Numbered from the stretch's first letter, positions 26,190-35,038 are shown. The stretch: 64,000 bases of DNA from Methanosarcinales archaeon Met12 (GCA_002813105.2 CP017966.2:916745-980744); one strand, 5' to 3'. Notes: a model not told the origin generated them from the letters alone. Numbers and translations are program-made.

Positions 26190-27203
26190 ATGGGAGTAGA
26201 TTTTGGAGATATGGTTGAAAGGCAGGAAATCAGCCTGAAGGACCTATTCGGGAAGGCTATAGCTATCGACGCATATAATGCCATCTATCAATTTCTCAGC
26301 ATCATTCGTCAGCCCGATGGCACGCCATTGATGAACTCCAGGGGAGAGATAACATCGCACCTCTCTGGACTGCTATATCGGAATACCAACTTGATAGAGG
26401 GCGGACTCAAGCCCATCTTCGTATTTGATGGAGAGCCATCGAAACTCAAGACCAGGACCATTCAAGAGCGCAACGAGGTTCGAATCGCGGCTGAGAGATT
26501 ATGGGCGGAGGCAAAAAAAGCTGGAAGTGCAGAAGCCATCAAATTCGCTCAGGCATCCTCCAAGATCGATACGCAGATAGTCGATGGTGCAAAAACGCTT
26601 TTGAGGCACATGGGAATTCCATGTATCCAGGCACCGTCCGAAGGAGAAGCTCAAGCGGCATTCATGGCGATAAACGGCGACGCATATGCAGTAGGCTCAC
26701 AAGATTACGATGCCATTCTCGTTGGTGCTCCCATATTGATCAGGAACCTGGCCATCACAGGCAGGCGCAAATTGCCTGGAAAGAACGTCTATATTGACGT
26801 GAACCCAGAGAACGTCGAATTGGACTCAATTCTAAGCACCCTGGAAATTACGCGCGAACAGTTGGTCGACATTGCAATTCTGATTGGCACGGATTATGAC
26901 CCCGGCGTCAAGGGAGTTGGACCAAAAACGGCATTGAAACTGATCAAAAAGCATGGCGCAATCGAGGGCGCGCTGGCCGAGTTGGGTGCAGACATCGAGA
27001 ATTTCGATGCGATTAGGGACGTTTTCTTACATCCCGATGTCGCCTCGGATTACGAGGTAAAATGGCGCGAACCCGACGAGAATGAGGTCGAGAGTTTTCT
27101 TTGCGGTCGGCACGATTTTTCAGAAGACAGAGTTCGTAAAGCGCTGGAGCGGTTGGTCGATGCCTCTGACAGGAGACAGAGGACGCTGGACCAGTGGTTT
27201 TGA
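26190..27203 (+). CDS. fen: Flap endonuclease 1
   Basis: This structure-specific 5' nuclease removes Okazaki flaps. The 337-aa product has the acidic active-site motifs AIDAYNAIYQFL, PSEGEAQAAFMA, SQDYDAIL and IGTDYDPGVKGVGPKTALKLIKKHG (helix-hairpin-helix), and a C-terminal PCNA-binding box QRTLDQWF. Length is typical (about 340). The ATG at 26190 gives MGVDFGDMV, the usual start. Confidence 0.97.
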   Translation: MGVDFGDMVERQEISLKDLFGKAIAIDAYNAIYQFLSIIRQPDGTPLMNSRGEITSHLSGLLYRNTNLIEGGLKPIFVFDGEPSKLKTRTIQERNEVRIAAERLWAEAKKAGSAEAIKFAQASSKIDTQIVDGAKTLLRHMGIPCIQAPSEGEAQAAFMAINGDAYAVGSQDYDAILVGAPILIRNLAITGRRKLPGKNVYIDVNPENVELDSILSTLEITREQLVDIAILIGTDYDPGVKGVGPKTALKLIKKHGAIEGALAELGADIENFDAIRDVFLHPDVASDYEVKWREPDENEVESFLCGRHDFSEDRVRKALERLVDASDRRQRTLDQWF

Positions 27204-27257
27204 AGTATGGCATTCCATGGAACCCGATAAATTTAAATATAGTAAATTACTAAGTTT

Positions 27258-27629
27258 ATGGTGGTTATGACTGGTATAAAAAGAGACGTAATTTCAAAAC
27301 ATGCCATAATAAAGATAAACAAAAGCATCGGTGAAAGTGGAGTATTTAGAGATGAAGGAATACTGGATTATGTACTGTATAACGTGATGAGGTCAAGAGG
27401 AGTGAACAGAAAATCCGCTATCCTGATGGTCGGCATAGCTAAAAACCACCCATTTGTGGATGGCAATAAAAGGACAGCCTACGAATCAACTAAAGTTTTT
27501 CTTTCACTACATGGCAAAAAACTAAAGGTGAAAAACGAACGAACCAAACTTGACGCTCTCTTTAGAATTGCAAACGGAACATATAATATAAATGACGTAA
27601 CTATATGGATAGCAAACCACACAAAATAA
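27258..27629 (+). CDS. doc: Doc-type (Fic fold) toxin
   Basis: This 123-aa protein contains NHPFVDGNKRTAYES, the HxFx(D/N)GNKR motif of Doc kinases, which phosphorylate EF-Tu. Family length is about 125. The start is ATG 27258 or 27267. A TATA-like AAATTTAAATATAG lies about 25 nt upstream. The usual Phd antitoxin does not precede it; instead a 42-aa ORF follows 15 nt downstream. Confidence 0.88.
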   Translation: MVVMTGIKRDVISKHAIIKINKSIGESGVFRDEGILDYVLYNVMRSRGVNRKSAILMVGIAKNHPFVDGNKRTAYESTKVFLSLHGKKLKVKNERTKLDALFRIANGTYNINDVTIWIANHTK

Positions 27630-27644
27630 TTAGAAGTGACCATA

Positions 27645-27773
27645 ATGGAAGTTATATACCATCCAGAAATGAAACGACCAGTAAGGGTAGCTACATGGGA
27701 CGATATCGAACACATCGTCAAAAAAGACCTCCAGGAGGAAAAAGAATTCTACAAAAAGCTGTCACGAATGTAG
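27645..27773 (+). CDS. 42-aa ORF downstream of doc, possible antitoxin
   Basis: This short frame begins MEVIYHPEMKRPVRVATWDD and continues IEHIVKKDLQEEKEFYKKLSRM before a stop. The charged composition and compact helix-rich ending resemble small antitoxin tails. Its distance from the doc stop (15 nt) and codon use like its neighbours argue that it is real. No known family was recognised. If it neutralises Doc, the order (toxin first) is reversed relative to phd-doc. Confidence 0.5.
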   Translation: MEVIYHPEMKRPVRVATWDDIEHIVKKDLQEEKEFYKKLSRM

Positions 27774-27796
27774 AAAGTCAAAAATCTCAGATGGCA

Positions 27797-28432
27797 TCAC
27801 TCACGAAATCCATATCTCCCCATCAGTGGAACGAACATCACACCGCCACTCCTCTTTTTTATGACGTCATCCTTCTTCTCGACGAGATATAGTTCCTGAG
27901 AATAACGCCCGATGGGTATCACCATCTTTCCACCGTATTTGAGCTGTTCGAGCAGGGGCGGTGGGATGTCTGGTGCGGCGCATGCTACGCTGATTCTATC
28001 ATATGGCGCATGTTCGGGCAATCCCAGCGTGCCGTCTCCGATGATGACCGTTACATTTGAATAACCTGCAAGTTCGATGTTCTCTCGCGCCGCATTTGCC
28101 AAGGATTCCAGGCGTTCGACCGTGTAAATATGACCATCTTCAACCAACTCAGCCATGATTGCTGCATGGTATCCGTACCCAGCACCAATCTCCAGAATTT
28201 GCATGCCTTTTTTGATGTCCAGCAGGTCACACATCATCGCGACCATATGTGGTGCCGAGATGGTTTGATTCTCTCCGATTGGGAGGGGACGATCGACGTA
28301 GGCGTACTTTCTAAATTCTTCAGGGATAAACAGGTGGCGCGGGACCGCTCTCATCGCTTTTAGCACATGCTCGCCAATGCCATATGATTTTAATCCCTCG
28401 ATGAGTTCGTCCCTTTTGGTCTTGTATTCCAT
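27797..28432 (-). CDS. pcm: Protein-L-isoaspartate O-methyltransferase
   Basis: This 211-aa SAM-dependent methyltransferase repairs isoaspartyl residues. It has the pre-motif [36 protein letters not shown], motif [13 protein letters not shown], and [23 protein letters not shown]. The start is ATG at 28430-28432, with GTG at 28444 an alternative. The longer open frame further upstream lies inside the tRNA-Asn gene and is not used. Confidence 0.95.
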   Translation of the reverse strand: MEYKTKRDELIEGLKSYGIGEHVLKAMRAVPRHLFIPEEFRKYAYVDRPLPIGENQTISAPHMVAMMCDLLDIKKGMQILEIGAGYGYHAAIMAELVEDGHIYTVERLESLANAARENIELAGYSNVTVIIGDGTLGLPEHAPYDRISVACAAPDIPPPLLEQLKYGGKMVIPIGRYSQELYLVEKKDDVIKKRSGGVMFVPLMGRYGFRE

Positions 28433-28443
28433 ATCTTGCTTCA

Positions 28444-28531
28444 CGCCGCCAACAGGACTCGAACCTGTGACTATCTGGTCTCTATGTGAAAACTTAACAG
28501 CCAGACACTCTACCAACTGAGTTATGGCGGC
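28444..28531 (-). tRNA. tRNA-Asn (GTT) with 15-nt intron
   Basis: On the minus strand the sequence folds as GCCGCCA acceptor, D arm ACTC/GAGT, anticodon stem TCTGG/CCAGA, T arm ACAGG-TTCGAGT-CCTGT and TGGCGGC with a G discriminator. The anticodon loop CTGTTAA gives GTT. A 15-nt intron at 28480-28494 sits after position 37, the canonical archaeal place. The mature length is 73 nt and CCA is not encoded. The 3' end is 12 nt from the pcm start. Confidence 0.95.
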
Positions 28532-28629
28532 ACTGCCATGTGGTATTGGTCGTTGACATCAAACTGCTTATACTTGATTTAAATTTTTCGATAGAGGATT
28601 TTGATTTATTTGTGACATAGGCCATTTAC

Positions 28630-28947
28630 TTAAAGTCCTCGATAAATCTGATTTAATTTTTTATCGAGCCGCTCGATATCTGACTTTAAGCATACGATAC
28701 TTTTTTTTGCCTTATTGGTTGTTATAGCACCGCGAAGCGATGGCTCGATCAATCCCTCCTGCTCCAGCACTCGTAGGGAATATCTGACCTTGTGTTTTGG
28801 AAATTCCGTCTCTTCAGCAAGTTTTAATATTCCGATTGGCTCTCCACGCATAACTGTCTTTAGAACTAATATATGTCGCTCGAGCATATTTAGTTCATGC
28901 ACCAATTTTTTGGTCAGCATACAATTACCATGTTTATATATCTTCAT
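28630..28947 (-). CDS. Winged-helix transcriptional regulator
   Basis: This 105-aa regulator has a single HTH (ERHILVLKTVMRGEPIGILKLAEETEFPKHKVRYSLRVLEQEGLIEPSLRGAITT) followed by a helical tail that may form the dimer. It resembles small archaeal MarR/ArsR-like regulators. It is divergent from aroA with only 21 nt between ATGs, and the aroA TATA box (28932-28940) is inside its first codons. It could therefore be repressed by, or repress, aroA transcription. Confidence 0.8.
   Translation of the reverse strand: MKIYKHGNCMLTKKLVHELNMLERHILVLKTVMRGEPIGILKLAEETEFPKHKVRYSLRVLEQEGLIEPSLRGAITTNKAKKSIVCLKSDIERLDKKLNQIYRGL
28932..28940 (+). promoter_or_regulatory. TATA box of aroA, within the divergent regulator gene
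   Basis: TTTATATAT ends 28 nt before the aroA ATG at 28969, compatible with a leaderless or nearly leaderless aroA message. It is inside codons 3-6 of the divergent HTH gene, so binding of that protein near its own start would directly block aroA. Confidence 0.5.
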
Positions 28948-28968
28948 TCATAATATTATTTGTTTACT

Positions 28969-30249
28969 ATGGATGTTAGTATTCAGCCGTCAACGGTAAA
29001 AGGTACTACATATGCTCCTCCGTCAAAGAGCTATACACACAGAGCAGTGGCAATCGCCAGCCTTGGCAAGGAGTCCGAGGTATCGTATCCTCTCCTTTCA
29101 AAAGACACGTTGGCCACTGTTCATGCATGCGAGGCATTTGGAGCAACTATACGCATCATCGAAGGAAAAGAAGATGTTTTAAGAATCAGCGGCGTGGATG
29201 GACAGCCCACAACGCCAGAAAATGTAATAGACGCCGCCAATTCAGGGACAACGCTTAGATTTATGATTGCCATTGCTGGTTTGATAGACGGCGCAGCAGT
29301 TTTAACGGGTGACGCATCCTTGCGCAAGCGTCCAAATATCCCCTTGTTGAAGGCGATGAATGAACTGGGAGCGGTCGCGTTTTCCACCAAAGGAGATGGG
29401 ACTGCGCCGATAGTTGTGAGGGGCAGACTTAAAGGGGGCAAAACGACGGTTGACGGGTCTATCAGCTCACAATTTATTTCAGGTTTGTTGCTTGCATGCC
29501 CATTTGTTGAAAAGGATACTACAATACGTGTAGACGGTGAGCTGAAATCCAGGCCATATGTAGAAATAACTATAGATATGCTAAAAAACGCTGGCGTGAA
29601 ATTATTTACAGATTCCACCCAATTTACAATTCCATGCATGCAGTCCATTGATGTTGGGCCATATATGATTCCTGGCGACTTCTCATCTGCCTCGTATCTG
29701 CTCGCTGCAGGGGCGATTACCAATTCAAAGGTGGTAGTTAAGAATCTATTTCCATCTAAACAGGGAGATGTTGCCATCATAACCATCCTCCAGCAAATGG
29801 GTGCGAACGTGGAGTGGAACCAGAAGAAAGGTGTGGTGACCGTTGATGGGGCTGATTTGAAGGGCATTAGGATTGATGCGGGGGCCCACCCTGACCTGGT
29901 TCCGACCATTGCCATATTGGGGGCTTGTGCCAAAGGCGTTACGCAAATCACCAACGCTGCCCATCTGCGCTACAAGGAAACGGACAGGTTGACGGCGATG
30001 TCTACCGAATTGGCGAAGATGGGGGCAAAGGTGAAGCAACTGTCAGATGGTCTGATAATCGAAGAATCGCACCTGCACGGCGCAAGGTTATGCGGATATA
30101 ACGACCATAGGATTGTGATGGCACTCACGATAGCTGGACTGGTAGCGGAAGGAGAGACGACCATCGATAGCGCAGAATCCGTGGGGGTATCGTATCCGGA
30201 CTTTTTCGATGACCTTTTTAGTATGGACGCAAATATAAGAGTGGAATGA
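28969..30249 (+). CDS. aroA: 3-phosphoshikimate 1-carboxyvinyltransferase (EPSP synthase)
   Basis: This enzyme transfers enolpyruvyl from PEP to shikimate 3-phosphate. The 426-aa product has the substrate loops [20 protein letters not shown] and [20 protein letters not shown] and an N-terminal KSYTHRA equivalent to the KS.R motif. The start is ATG at 28969 (a TTG at 28960 is less likely). It overlaps aroC by 4 nt. It is the first gene of the plus-strand aromatic cluster. Confidence 0.97.
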   Translation: MDVSIQPSTVKGTTYAPPSKSYTHRAVAIASLGKESEVSYPLLSKDTLATVHACEAFGATIRIIEGKEDVLRISGVDGQPTTPENVIDAANSGTTLRFMIAIAGLIDGAAVLTGDASLRKRPNIPLLKAMNELGAVAFSTKGDGTAPIVVRGRLKGGKTTVDGSISSQFISGLLLACPFVEKDTTIRVDGELKSRPYVEITIDMLKNAGVKLFTDSTQFTIPCMQSIDVGPYMIPGDFSSASYLLAAGAITNSKVVVKNLFPSKQGDVAIITILQQMGANVEWNQKKGVVTVDGADLKGIRIDAGAHPDLVPTIAILGACAKGVTQITNAAHLRYKETDRLTAMSTELAKMGAKVKQLSDGLIIEESHLHGARLCGYNDHRIVMALTIAGLVAEGETTIDSAESVGVSYPDFFDDLFSMDANIRVE

Positions 30250-31337
30250 TGAGCGGAAATTCATTCGGTCGGGCATTTAGACTCACAACATGGGGCGAGA
30301 GTCATGGCAGGGCTGTTGGTGCTGTTGTGGATGGTTGCCCAGCCGGACTGCCCTTAAGCGAGGAGGATATTCAAAAGGAGCTGGATAGAAGGCGCCCAGG
30401 TCAGAGTGAGATTACCACTCCGCGTGAAGAGGCGGATGTCGTGGAAATACTATCTGGCGTATTCGAGGGCAAGACGACCGGAACGCCCGTTTCGATGCTA
30501 ATCTGGAATAAAGATGTCGATTCCAGCGTGTACGAACAACTGAGATATATGCCACGACCCGGGCATGCCGATTTCACGTATGAGGCTAAATACGGTTTTA
30601 GGGATTATAGGGGCGGAGGGCGCGCCTCTGCACGGGAGACGGTGGGCAGGGTTGCAGGAGGGGCGATGGCAAAAAAACTGCTCGGGACGAAGGGCGTTGA
30701 GATACTGGGACACGTCGTTGAAGTGGGGGGCATTTCTGTCGGCGACGTCAATTTGGGCCAAATACGAAAAAACGTGGAAAAGAACGTGGTCAGGTGCGCC
30801 GACGTCAGGATAGCGGAAAAGATGTGCAAGTGCATAGAGGAGGCAAAATCAGAAGGAGATAGCATTGGCGGCATCGTTGAAATCATTGCATTAAACGTGC
30901 CCCCAGGCGTGGGCGAGCCCGTATTTGATAAATTAGATGCGGATTTGGCGAAAGCGCTGATGTCAATTGGGAGTGTAAAGGGCGTTGAGATGGGCGTTGG
31001 ATTTGGATGTGCAACGATGCGAGGAAGCGAGATGAACGACCCGTTTGTGCTCAACAAAGGCGTCGTGATGACCAAATCAAACAATGCTGGCGGCATCCTC
31101 GGTGGAATATCCAATGGCATGCCCATAGTGTGCAGAATTGCGGTCAAGCCAACTTCCTCTATTTCCAAAGTGCAGAAGACCGTTGATTTGTCGAAGAGGG
31201 TTAACGCCGAAATACGAATCAAAGGGCGCCATGACCCATGCATCTGTCCAAGAATCGTTCCTGTGGCAGAGGCGATGGTCGCTCTTGTGCTGGCGGATCA
31301 CATGATAGTTGGAGGATTTATCCACCCAATCAGGTGA
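30246..31337 (+). CDS. aroC: Chorismate synthase
   Basis: This FMN-dependent enzyme converts EPSP to chorismate. The 363-aa product has the signatures [42 protein letters not shown] and [17 protein letters not shown]. Length is typical. It overlaps aroA by 4 nt. The archaeal protein would need a reduced flavin from an unlinked source. Confidence 0.97.
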   Translation: MMSGNSFGRAFRLTTWGESHGRAVGAVVDGCPAGLPLSEEDIQKELDRRRPGQSEITTPREEADVVEILSGVFEGKTTGTPVSMLIWNKDVDSSVYEQLRYMPRPGHADFTYEAKYGFRDYRGGGRASARETVGRVAGGAMAKKLLGTKGVEILGHVVEVGGISVGDVNLGQIRKNVEKNVVRCADVRIAEKMCKCIEEAKSEGDSIGGIVEIIALNVPPGVGEPVFDKLDADLAKALMSIGSVKGVEMGVGFGCATMRGSEMNDPFVLNKGVVMTKSNNAGGILGGISNGMPIVCRIAVKPTSSISKVQKTVDLSKRVNAEIRIKGRHDPCICPRIVPVAEAMVALVLADHMIVGGFIHPIR

Positions 31338-31380
31338 GATTCCCAGCACAAGAATATTGATGGACTCGCATCCAAAGTCG

Positions 31381-32052
31381 CTATGATTTGATGCCATCAG
31401 AATCATTTGTGGTATTTGTAGATTTGCTCAGAGTAGGGAATATTATGTCACTTATACAACAGGGAATCACCACACTAAGGAATATGATGAGAAACGTTTC
31501 TGCTATACGGGGAATCCATTCTGTGAATCCAAATGCCATGAGGTACAGCATTGTTGTTATTGTGCTTATGAAAACGTGTGAGCTATGGGAAACTATCGTG
31601 GAGCCTCTGCCATTGATTACATCGGCGGACACCACTCCAAGGAGCACGCCGAAGATTGCAAAGGGTACGACGGCTGTCGGATGCTTAATCAAACACCAAT
31701 GGACCTCCATCCCAATGCCAACGAGCTCCCCTCCAAGGACTGGAAAAAATACGTCGCTAAGAGCACAAATCACAAGAGCGCCGATCAGTCCAATGATTAC
31801 CGCTTTGAGCAACCTCCTCTCATGTCTCCAAAACATCGCCGTCGTGGCCGTAGCAGAGAACAAAATATGCACAGGGTGAAATACGTGGAACAATTCACAC
31901 CAGTACCCAGACATTTGCGCTTTGCTCAGCGGGAAAGCCATCGTCAAGATTCCCAATAAAATAAGTGCGACACAAGCGCTAAACGCCGTGAATGGAGCGT
32001 GGTGTCTCAATTCATCCAAGACGTGTCCTAAAGTGGAGTCATCGCTTTTCAA
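31381..32052 (-). CDS. Polytopic His-rich membrane protein, possibly metal-related
   Basis: This 223-aa protein has about five or six hydrophobic helices with histidines in or near them (CELFHVFHPVHILFSATATTAMFWRHE; GMEVHWCLIKHPTAVVPF; VSHSSHVFISTITTMLYL). No transporter family was recognised with certainty. It lies downstream of the DtxR regulator on the same strand (98 nt gap), and metal-handling is suggested by that neighbour and by the His pairs only. It converges on aroC. Confidence 0.55.
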   Translation of the reverse strand: MKSDDSTLGHVLDELRHHAPFTAFSACVALILLGILTMAFPLSKAQMSGYWCELFHVFHPVHILFSATATTAMFWRHERRLLKAVIIGLIGALVICALSDVFFPVLGGELVGIGMEVHWCLIKHPTAVVPFAIFGVLLGVVSADVINGRGSTIVSHSSHVFISTITTMLYLMAFGFTEWIPRIAETFLIIFLSVVIPCCISDIIFPTLSKSTNTTNDSDGIKS

Positions 32053-32150
32053 ATTATCCTCCTATGATGCCATGCGTCTTTGGAATTCTCGCCCGCCTTC
32101 TACCTGTTTTATCACTGCTGCCCTTTTGGTGTCCAGCTCAGATAACGGAA

Positions 32151-32582
32151 TCATGGAGAGGCATCCTCTTTAAAGCAGCATGACGCATGTGCAATTGGAT
32201 TTCCATCAGGGCATTTTTTAGGATGCCCCATCAGCGAGCAAAATCGATGCTCCATGTCATCAGATAGCGCATGCTCCAGCTTGCAAGCTTCACCGTGTGC
32301 GTTATCTTTCTCCATCCCCAGAAAATTAACCAGAAATCGTTCCATTAGTCTGTGCCTTCGTTTGACTTTCCGAGCAATATCCAGCCCTTTTTTGGTCAGG
32401 GATACCCCATAGTACAACTGATATTCCACATATCCTCCCTCAGCCAGCTTCTGCAACATCTCAGTAACGCTTGGAGGTGAAACGCTGAGCTCTTTGGCTA
32501 TCTCAGATGTCTTTGCTATCCCAAATCTTTCGGTCAAGTACAGAATAGTTTCAAGGTATTCCTCTAATCGTTCTTCACTCAT
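32151..32582 (-). CDS. DtxR/MntR-family metal-dependent repressor
   Basis: This 143-aa regulator has a winged helix (SEERLEEYLETILYLTERFGIAKTSEIAKELSVSPPSVTEMLQKLAEGGYVEYQLYYGVSLTKKG) and a dimer/metal domain with HGEACKLEHALSDDMEHRF. The C-terminus is Cys/His-rich (KKCPDGNPIAHASCCFKE). The start is ATG at 32580-32582. A longer frame back to 32642 covers the operator and is not preferred. A palindrome overlaps its promoter. Confidence 0.9.
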   Translation of the reverse strand: MSEERLEEYLETILYLTERFGIAKTSEIAKELSVSPPSVTEMLQKLAEGGYVEYQLYYGVSLTKKGLDIARKVKRRHRLMERFLVNFLGMEKDNAHGEACKLEHALSDDMEHRFCSLMGHPKKCPDGNPIAHASCCFKEDASP

Positions 32583-32597
32583 GTAACCAAGTTTAGG

Positions 32598-32627
32598 GTT
32601 ACCAAAATATATAAAGATTTTGGTCAC
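32598..32627. promoter_or_regulatory. Candidate DtxR operator in a divergent promoter
   Basis: The 30-nt inverted repeat has arms GTTACCAAAAT and ATTTTGGTCAC (mirror positions differ at two sites) around the centre ATATAAAG, which holds TATA elements for both strands. It lies 16 nt upstream of the dtxR ATG and just before the shikimate kinase gene. This is the position expected for autoregulation by the adjacent metalloregulator and would also affect shikimate kinase expression. Confidence 0.55.
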
Positions 32628-32649
32628 TTTGATATACTCCAAATTACAA

Positions 32650-33543
32650 ATGTGCGTAGTGCGTATGATGAGTAAGGCAAGTCAGGTAGTAAAAGGACGA
32701 GCATCAGCCTGCGGTGCAGGCACGATTATAAACGCGATTGCGATGTGGAAAGGCTCGGCGTTTGCCGTTGACCTATGGACAACAGCAGAAGTTGAGCTAA
32801 GTGAGGAAATGGATGGCATCCATGGCGAGATCACGGGTGGCGGCGATACAACACTGATTGAGCGTTGTGTGGAGCTCGTGCTGGACAGATTTGATTATGT
32901 TGGTGGCGCTTACGTCAAAACGAGCAGTGAAATCCCCATTGCGAGAGGGCTGAAAAGCAGCAGTGCTGCGGCAAATGCCGCCGTTCTGGCTACGCTGGAC
33001 GCGCTGGGTGAAAAGATGGAACCGTTGGAAACTATACGCCTTGGTGTTAAAGCCGCCGTTGATGTAGGAGTGACGATAACAGGTGCTTTTGATGATGCCA
33101 CTGCATCCTTCTTGGGCGGCATCGTGGTGACCGATAACAAGACTCGGCAACTCATAAAGCGGGTAGAGATGGAGTCAGATGTATTGATTTTTGTGCCAGA
33201 GGAGATGGCATTTACCTCGGACACAAGTGTAGAAAGGTCAAGGCTCATCGCTCCTGCAGTGGATATCGCATACAACCTGGCCCTTGTGGGTGAGTTCGAA
33301 AAGGCGATGACGTTAAATGGCATCCTCTATTGTGCTGCCCTTGGTTTTGATCCAGAGATAATATTGCGTGGACTGGAAGCCGGGGCAAGCGGGGTAAGTC
33401 TTGCAGGGACAGGGACGGCATTCACGGCATTGGTGAAAAAGGACAGAGTCAATGCGGTAATTAGGGCATGGGGCGATTTTAACGGAAAAATCATAAAGAC
33501 TAAAATCAATAATGAAGGTGCGAGAGTAGAAAAATGTCGTTGA
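32650..33543 (+). CDS. aroK: Shikimate kinase, archaeal GHMP type
   Basis: This enzyme phosphorylates shikimate with ATP. The product (about 297 aa) is a GHMP-fold kinase, unrelated to bacterial AroK, with the phosphate-binding motif ARGLKSSSAAANAAVLATLDAL and FDDATASFLGG, typical of archaeal shikimate kinase (COG1685). ATG 32650 is used; ATGs at 32665 and 32668 are also possible starts and are closer to the family N-terminus (ASACGAGTIINA). Its 3' end overlaps chorismate mutase by 10 nt. Confidence 0.93.
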   Translation: MCVVRMMSKASQVVKGRASACGAGTIINAIAMWKGSAFAVDLWTTAEVELSEEMDGIHGEITGGGDTTLIERCVELVLDRFDYVGGAYVKTSSEIPIARGLKSSSAAANAAVLATLDALGEKMEPLETIRLGVKAAVDVGVTITGAFDDATASFLGGIVVTDNKTRQLIKRVEMESDVLIFVPEEMAFTSDTSVERSRLIAPAVDIAYNLALVGEFEKAMTLNGILYCAALGFDPEIILRGLEAGASGVSLAGTGTAFTALVKKDRVNAVIRAWGDFNGKIIKTKINNEGARVEKCR

Positions 33544-33869
33544 AGAGCGTTCGGGAGAAAATCCAGAAAATTGACGACCAGATTATAAGACTCATAGCTC
33601 AGCGAACCGATCTGGCGGAAGATGTGCTGGTGGCAAAGAAAAAAGAGGGCACGGGCATCAACGATGAGGGACAGAGGGAGGTCGTGCTAAAAAGGATGGC
33701 GGAAGCGGCAACGGAATGTAACTTGGATGCTGGCGCAGTAAAACAGCTCTATGAAATACTCATAGGAATGAACATCGAACGGCAGCGCGAATTGAGCGGA
33801 AGGGGAAAGTTACAGCAAGCCAAAGACCCTCAACAAAATTCAAAAGAGTTTCAAAGATCTGTTAATTAA
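33534..33869 (+). CDS. aroQ: Chorismate mutase (AroQ type)
   Basis: This enzyme converts chorismate to prephenate, the branch to Phe and Tyr. The 111-aa helical protein has the pattern REKIQKIDDQIIRLIAQRTDLAEDVLVAKKKEG and a central TGINDEGQREVVLKRM. It is a stand-alone enzyme, unlike the fused forms in many bacteria. It overlaps the end of the shikimate kinase gene and converges with the PIN gene, sharing 4 nt. Confidence 0.9.
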   Translation: MSLKSVREKIQKIDDQIIRLIAQRTDLAEDVLVAKKKEGTGINDEGQREVVLKRMAEAATECNLDAGAVKQLYEILIGMNIERQRELSGRGKLQQAKDPQQNSKEFQRSVN

Positions 33870-34297
33870 AATAAGCAAAGTAAAACGATATCAACCTCAT
33901 TGACTTTCCGCAATCTGGCATCATTTGTCACAAATGCTTGCGCGTCATTTGCTAGGCAAACCGCGATTTGGATAACATCCGGAACCCGCAAGCCATATTT
34001 TGCACGCAAAGATGCCGCCTGTTCGGCTATTTCAAAGGTTATCGGCACTATTTCGAGATTTGGAAAGTTCTGCAAAACGTATTTGTAGTCTCTGACTGCA
34101 TCTTCATTACCGTCTTTCATGGGCTTGGTTAAGATTTCTGCAACCGTTATAGTGCTCGTTACTGCCTTTATTTCTCCCTTCTCTATTTTGTCAAATATGT
34201 CATTCACAATTTCGCCATACTCTGGATGCGCTTCGAACTGATAGATGAACACCATCGTGTCCAGTCCAACTTTCTCATAATCGAGCTTTATTCCCAA
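33866..34297 (-). CDS. vapC: PIN-domain (VapC) RNase toxin
   Basis: This 143-aa RNase shows the PIN pattern GLDTMVFIYQFEAHPEY, a central TSTITVAEILTKPM and the C-terminal acidic region YGLRVPDVIQIAVCLANDAQAFVTNDARLRKV. All four expected acidic residues are visible, so it is probably active. It is translationally overlapped (10 nt) by the AbrB-type antitoxin gene. Confidence 0.92.
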   Translation of the reverse strand: MGIKLDYEKVGLDTMVFIYQFEAHPEYGEIVNDIFDKIEKGEIKAVTSTITVAEILTKPMKDGNEDAVRDYKYVLQNFPNLEIVPITFEIAEQAASLRAKYGLRVPDVIQIAVCLANDAQAFVTNDARLRKVNEVDIVLLCLF

Positions 34298-34533
34298 GAT
34301 TCTCGCTCCTTATCGATGTATTCCCCTACAATGACGTCTTTCCAGACTTCCTTGTGTAGCCCTTTCATCATATCAACAAGGCGAGTTGGTGCTTTTTTCA
34401 TCACAATCTTTTCACCCTCGATGTCAACGATCATCTCCTCCCCCTCCTCGACGTCAAATCGTTCCCTGATATCTTTGGGAATTACCACTTGATATTTACT
34501 GCTGACCTTCACCTTCACGGCCATGATAATCAT
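34288..34533 (-). CDS. vapB: AbrB-type (VapB) antitoxin
   Basis: This 81-aa protein has an N-terminal swapped-hairpin DNA-binding domain (VKVSSKYQVVIPKDIRERFDVEEGEEMIVDIEGEKIVMKKA) and a toxin-binding tail (VDMMKGLHKEVWKDVIVGEYIDKERESWE). The start is the ATG giving MIIMAVKV or MAVKV (34524). It forms an operon with vapC. Confidence 0.9.
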   Translation of the reverse strand: MIIMAVKVKVSSKYQVVIPKDIRERFDVEEGEEMIVDIEGEKIVMKKAPTRLVDMMKGLHKEVWKDVIVGEYIDKERESWE

Positions 34534-34541
34534 ACTCTATT

Positions 34542-34568
34542 GTAAGACGTATTACATATATATCTTAC
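34542..34568. promoter_or_regulatory. Candidate VapB operator over its own TATA box
   Basis: GTAAGA and TCTTAC (34542-34547, 34563-34568) form an inverted repeat separated by 15 nt containing the AT-rich promoter core TATATATG on the minus strand, directly upstream of the antitoxin start. The position suits autorepression by the VapBC complex. Confidence 0.4.
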
Positions 34569-34609
34569 GATTAAGAGCGAGTGTAGTTGATGGGCGATAG
34601 AAAGAAAGA

Positions 34610-34822
34610 TTGAGATCAGGTGAAGTTGAAGAGGCTATAGCAAACGGCGAGATAATGGAAGAATATCTTGGCGACAAGCCGTTGCCAAGTTATCTGATAT
34701 ATGGGAAAACGCCAAAGGACCGGCCGATTCACGTTGTAGTCGGTGTCGATGAAGATGCAATCGCAATAATAATAGTATATGAACCAGAGCCCGAAAAATG
34801 GATTGGTTACAAGAGGAGATGA
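34610..34822 (+). CDS. DUF4258-like protein, N-terminally shortened
   Basis: This 70-aa product reads EVEEAIANGEIMEEYLGDKPLPSYLIYGKTPKDRPIHVVVGVDEDAIAIIIVYEPEPEKW, the C-terminal two thirds of DUF4258 (RelE-like fold, a probable toxin family). The start TTG falls where the usual 'HAxERMxxRGI' segment would end. A GCGATAGAAAGAAAG motif just upstream, in another frame, looks like its N-terminus, so the gene may be frameshifted. A short ORF overlaps its stop. Confidence 0.6.
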   Translation: MRSGEVEEAIANGEIMEEYLGDKPLPSYLIYGKTPKDRPIHVVVGVDEDAIAIIIVYEPEPEKWIGYKRR

Positions 34823-34905
34823 GAAATGCCTATGTTGATAAGGTGGTTGCAAAGAAGATCAAGCCACATCGAGAATTGGTCTATCGAGCTGTGGTCAGTG
34901 CATAA
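34819..34905 (+). CDS. 28-aa ORF coupled to the DUF4258 gene
   Basis: An ATGA overlap joins it to the DUF4258 gene. The product (MRNAYVDKVVAKKIKPHREL and a few residues more) is basic and lacks the zinc-finger antitoxin seen beside DUF4258 in many genomes. It may be a residual antitoxin fragment. The sequence from 34906 to 35038 shows no gene, only AT-rich stretches. Confidence 0.35.
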   Translation: MRNAYVDKVVAKKIKPHRELVYRAVVSA

Positions 34906-35038
34906 TACAGTAACTCACCGAAAAGCCAAGCCACCTTTTTTACATGCAAAGGCTCTTCCCGTAATCGTTTGACTTTCTTGTTCTAAAATCACAAATAGTC
35001 CTACTTAAACGAATTGTTATAAAAATCAAAAATTAGGG

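Noticed and set aside
28433-28516. Upstream extension of pcm into the tRNA-Asn gene
   Set aside because: The sequence folds as a complete tRNA with intron; the translated extension is accidental.
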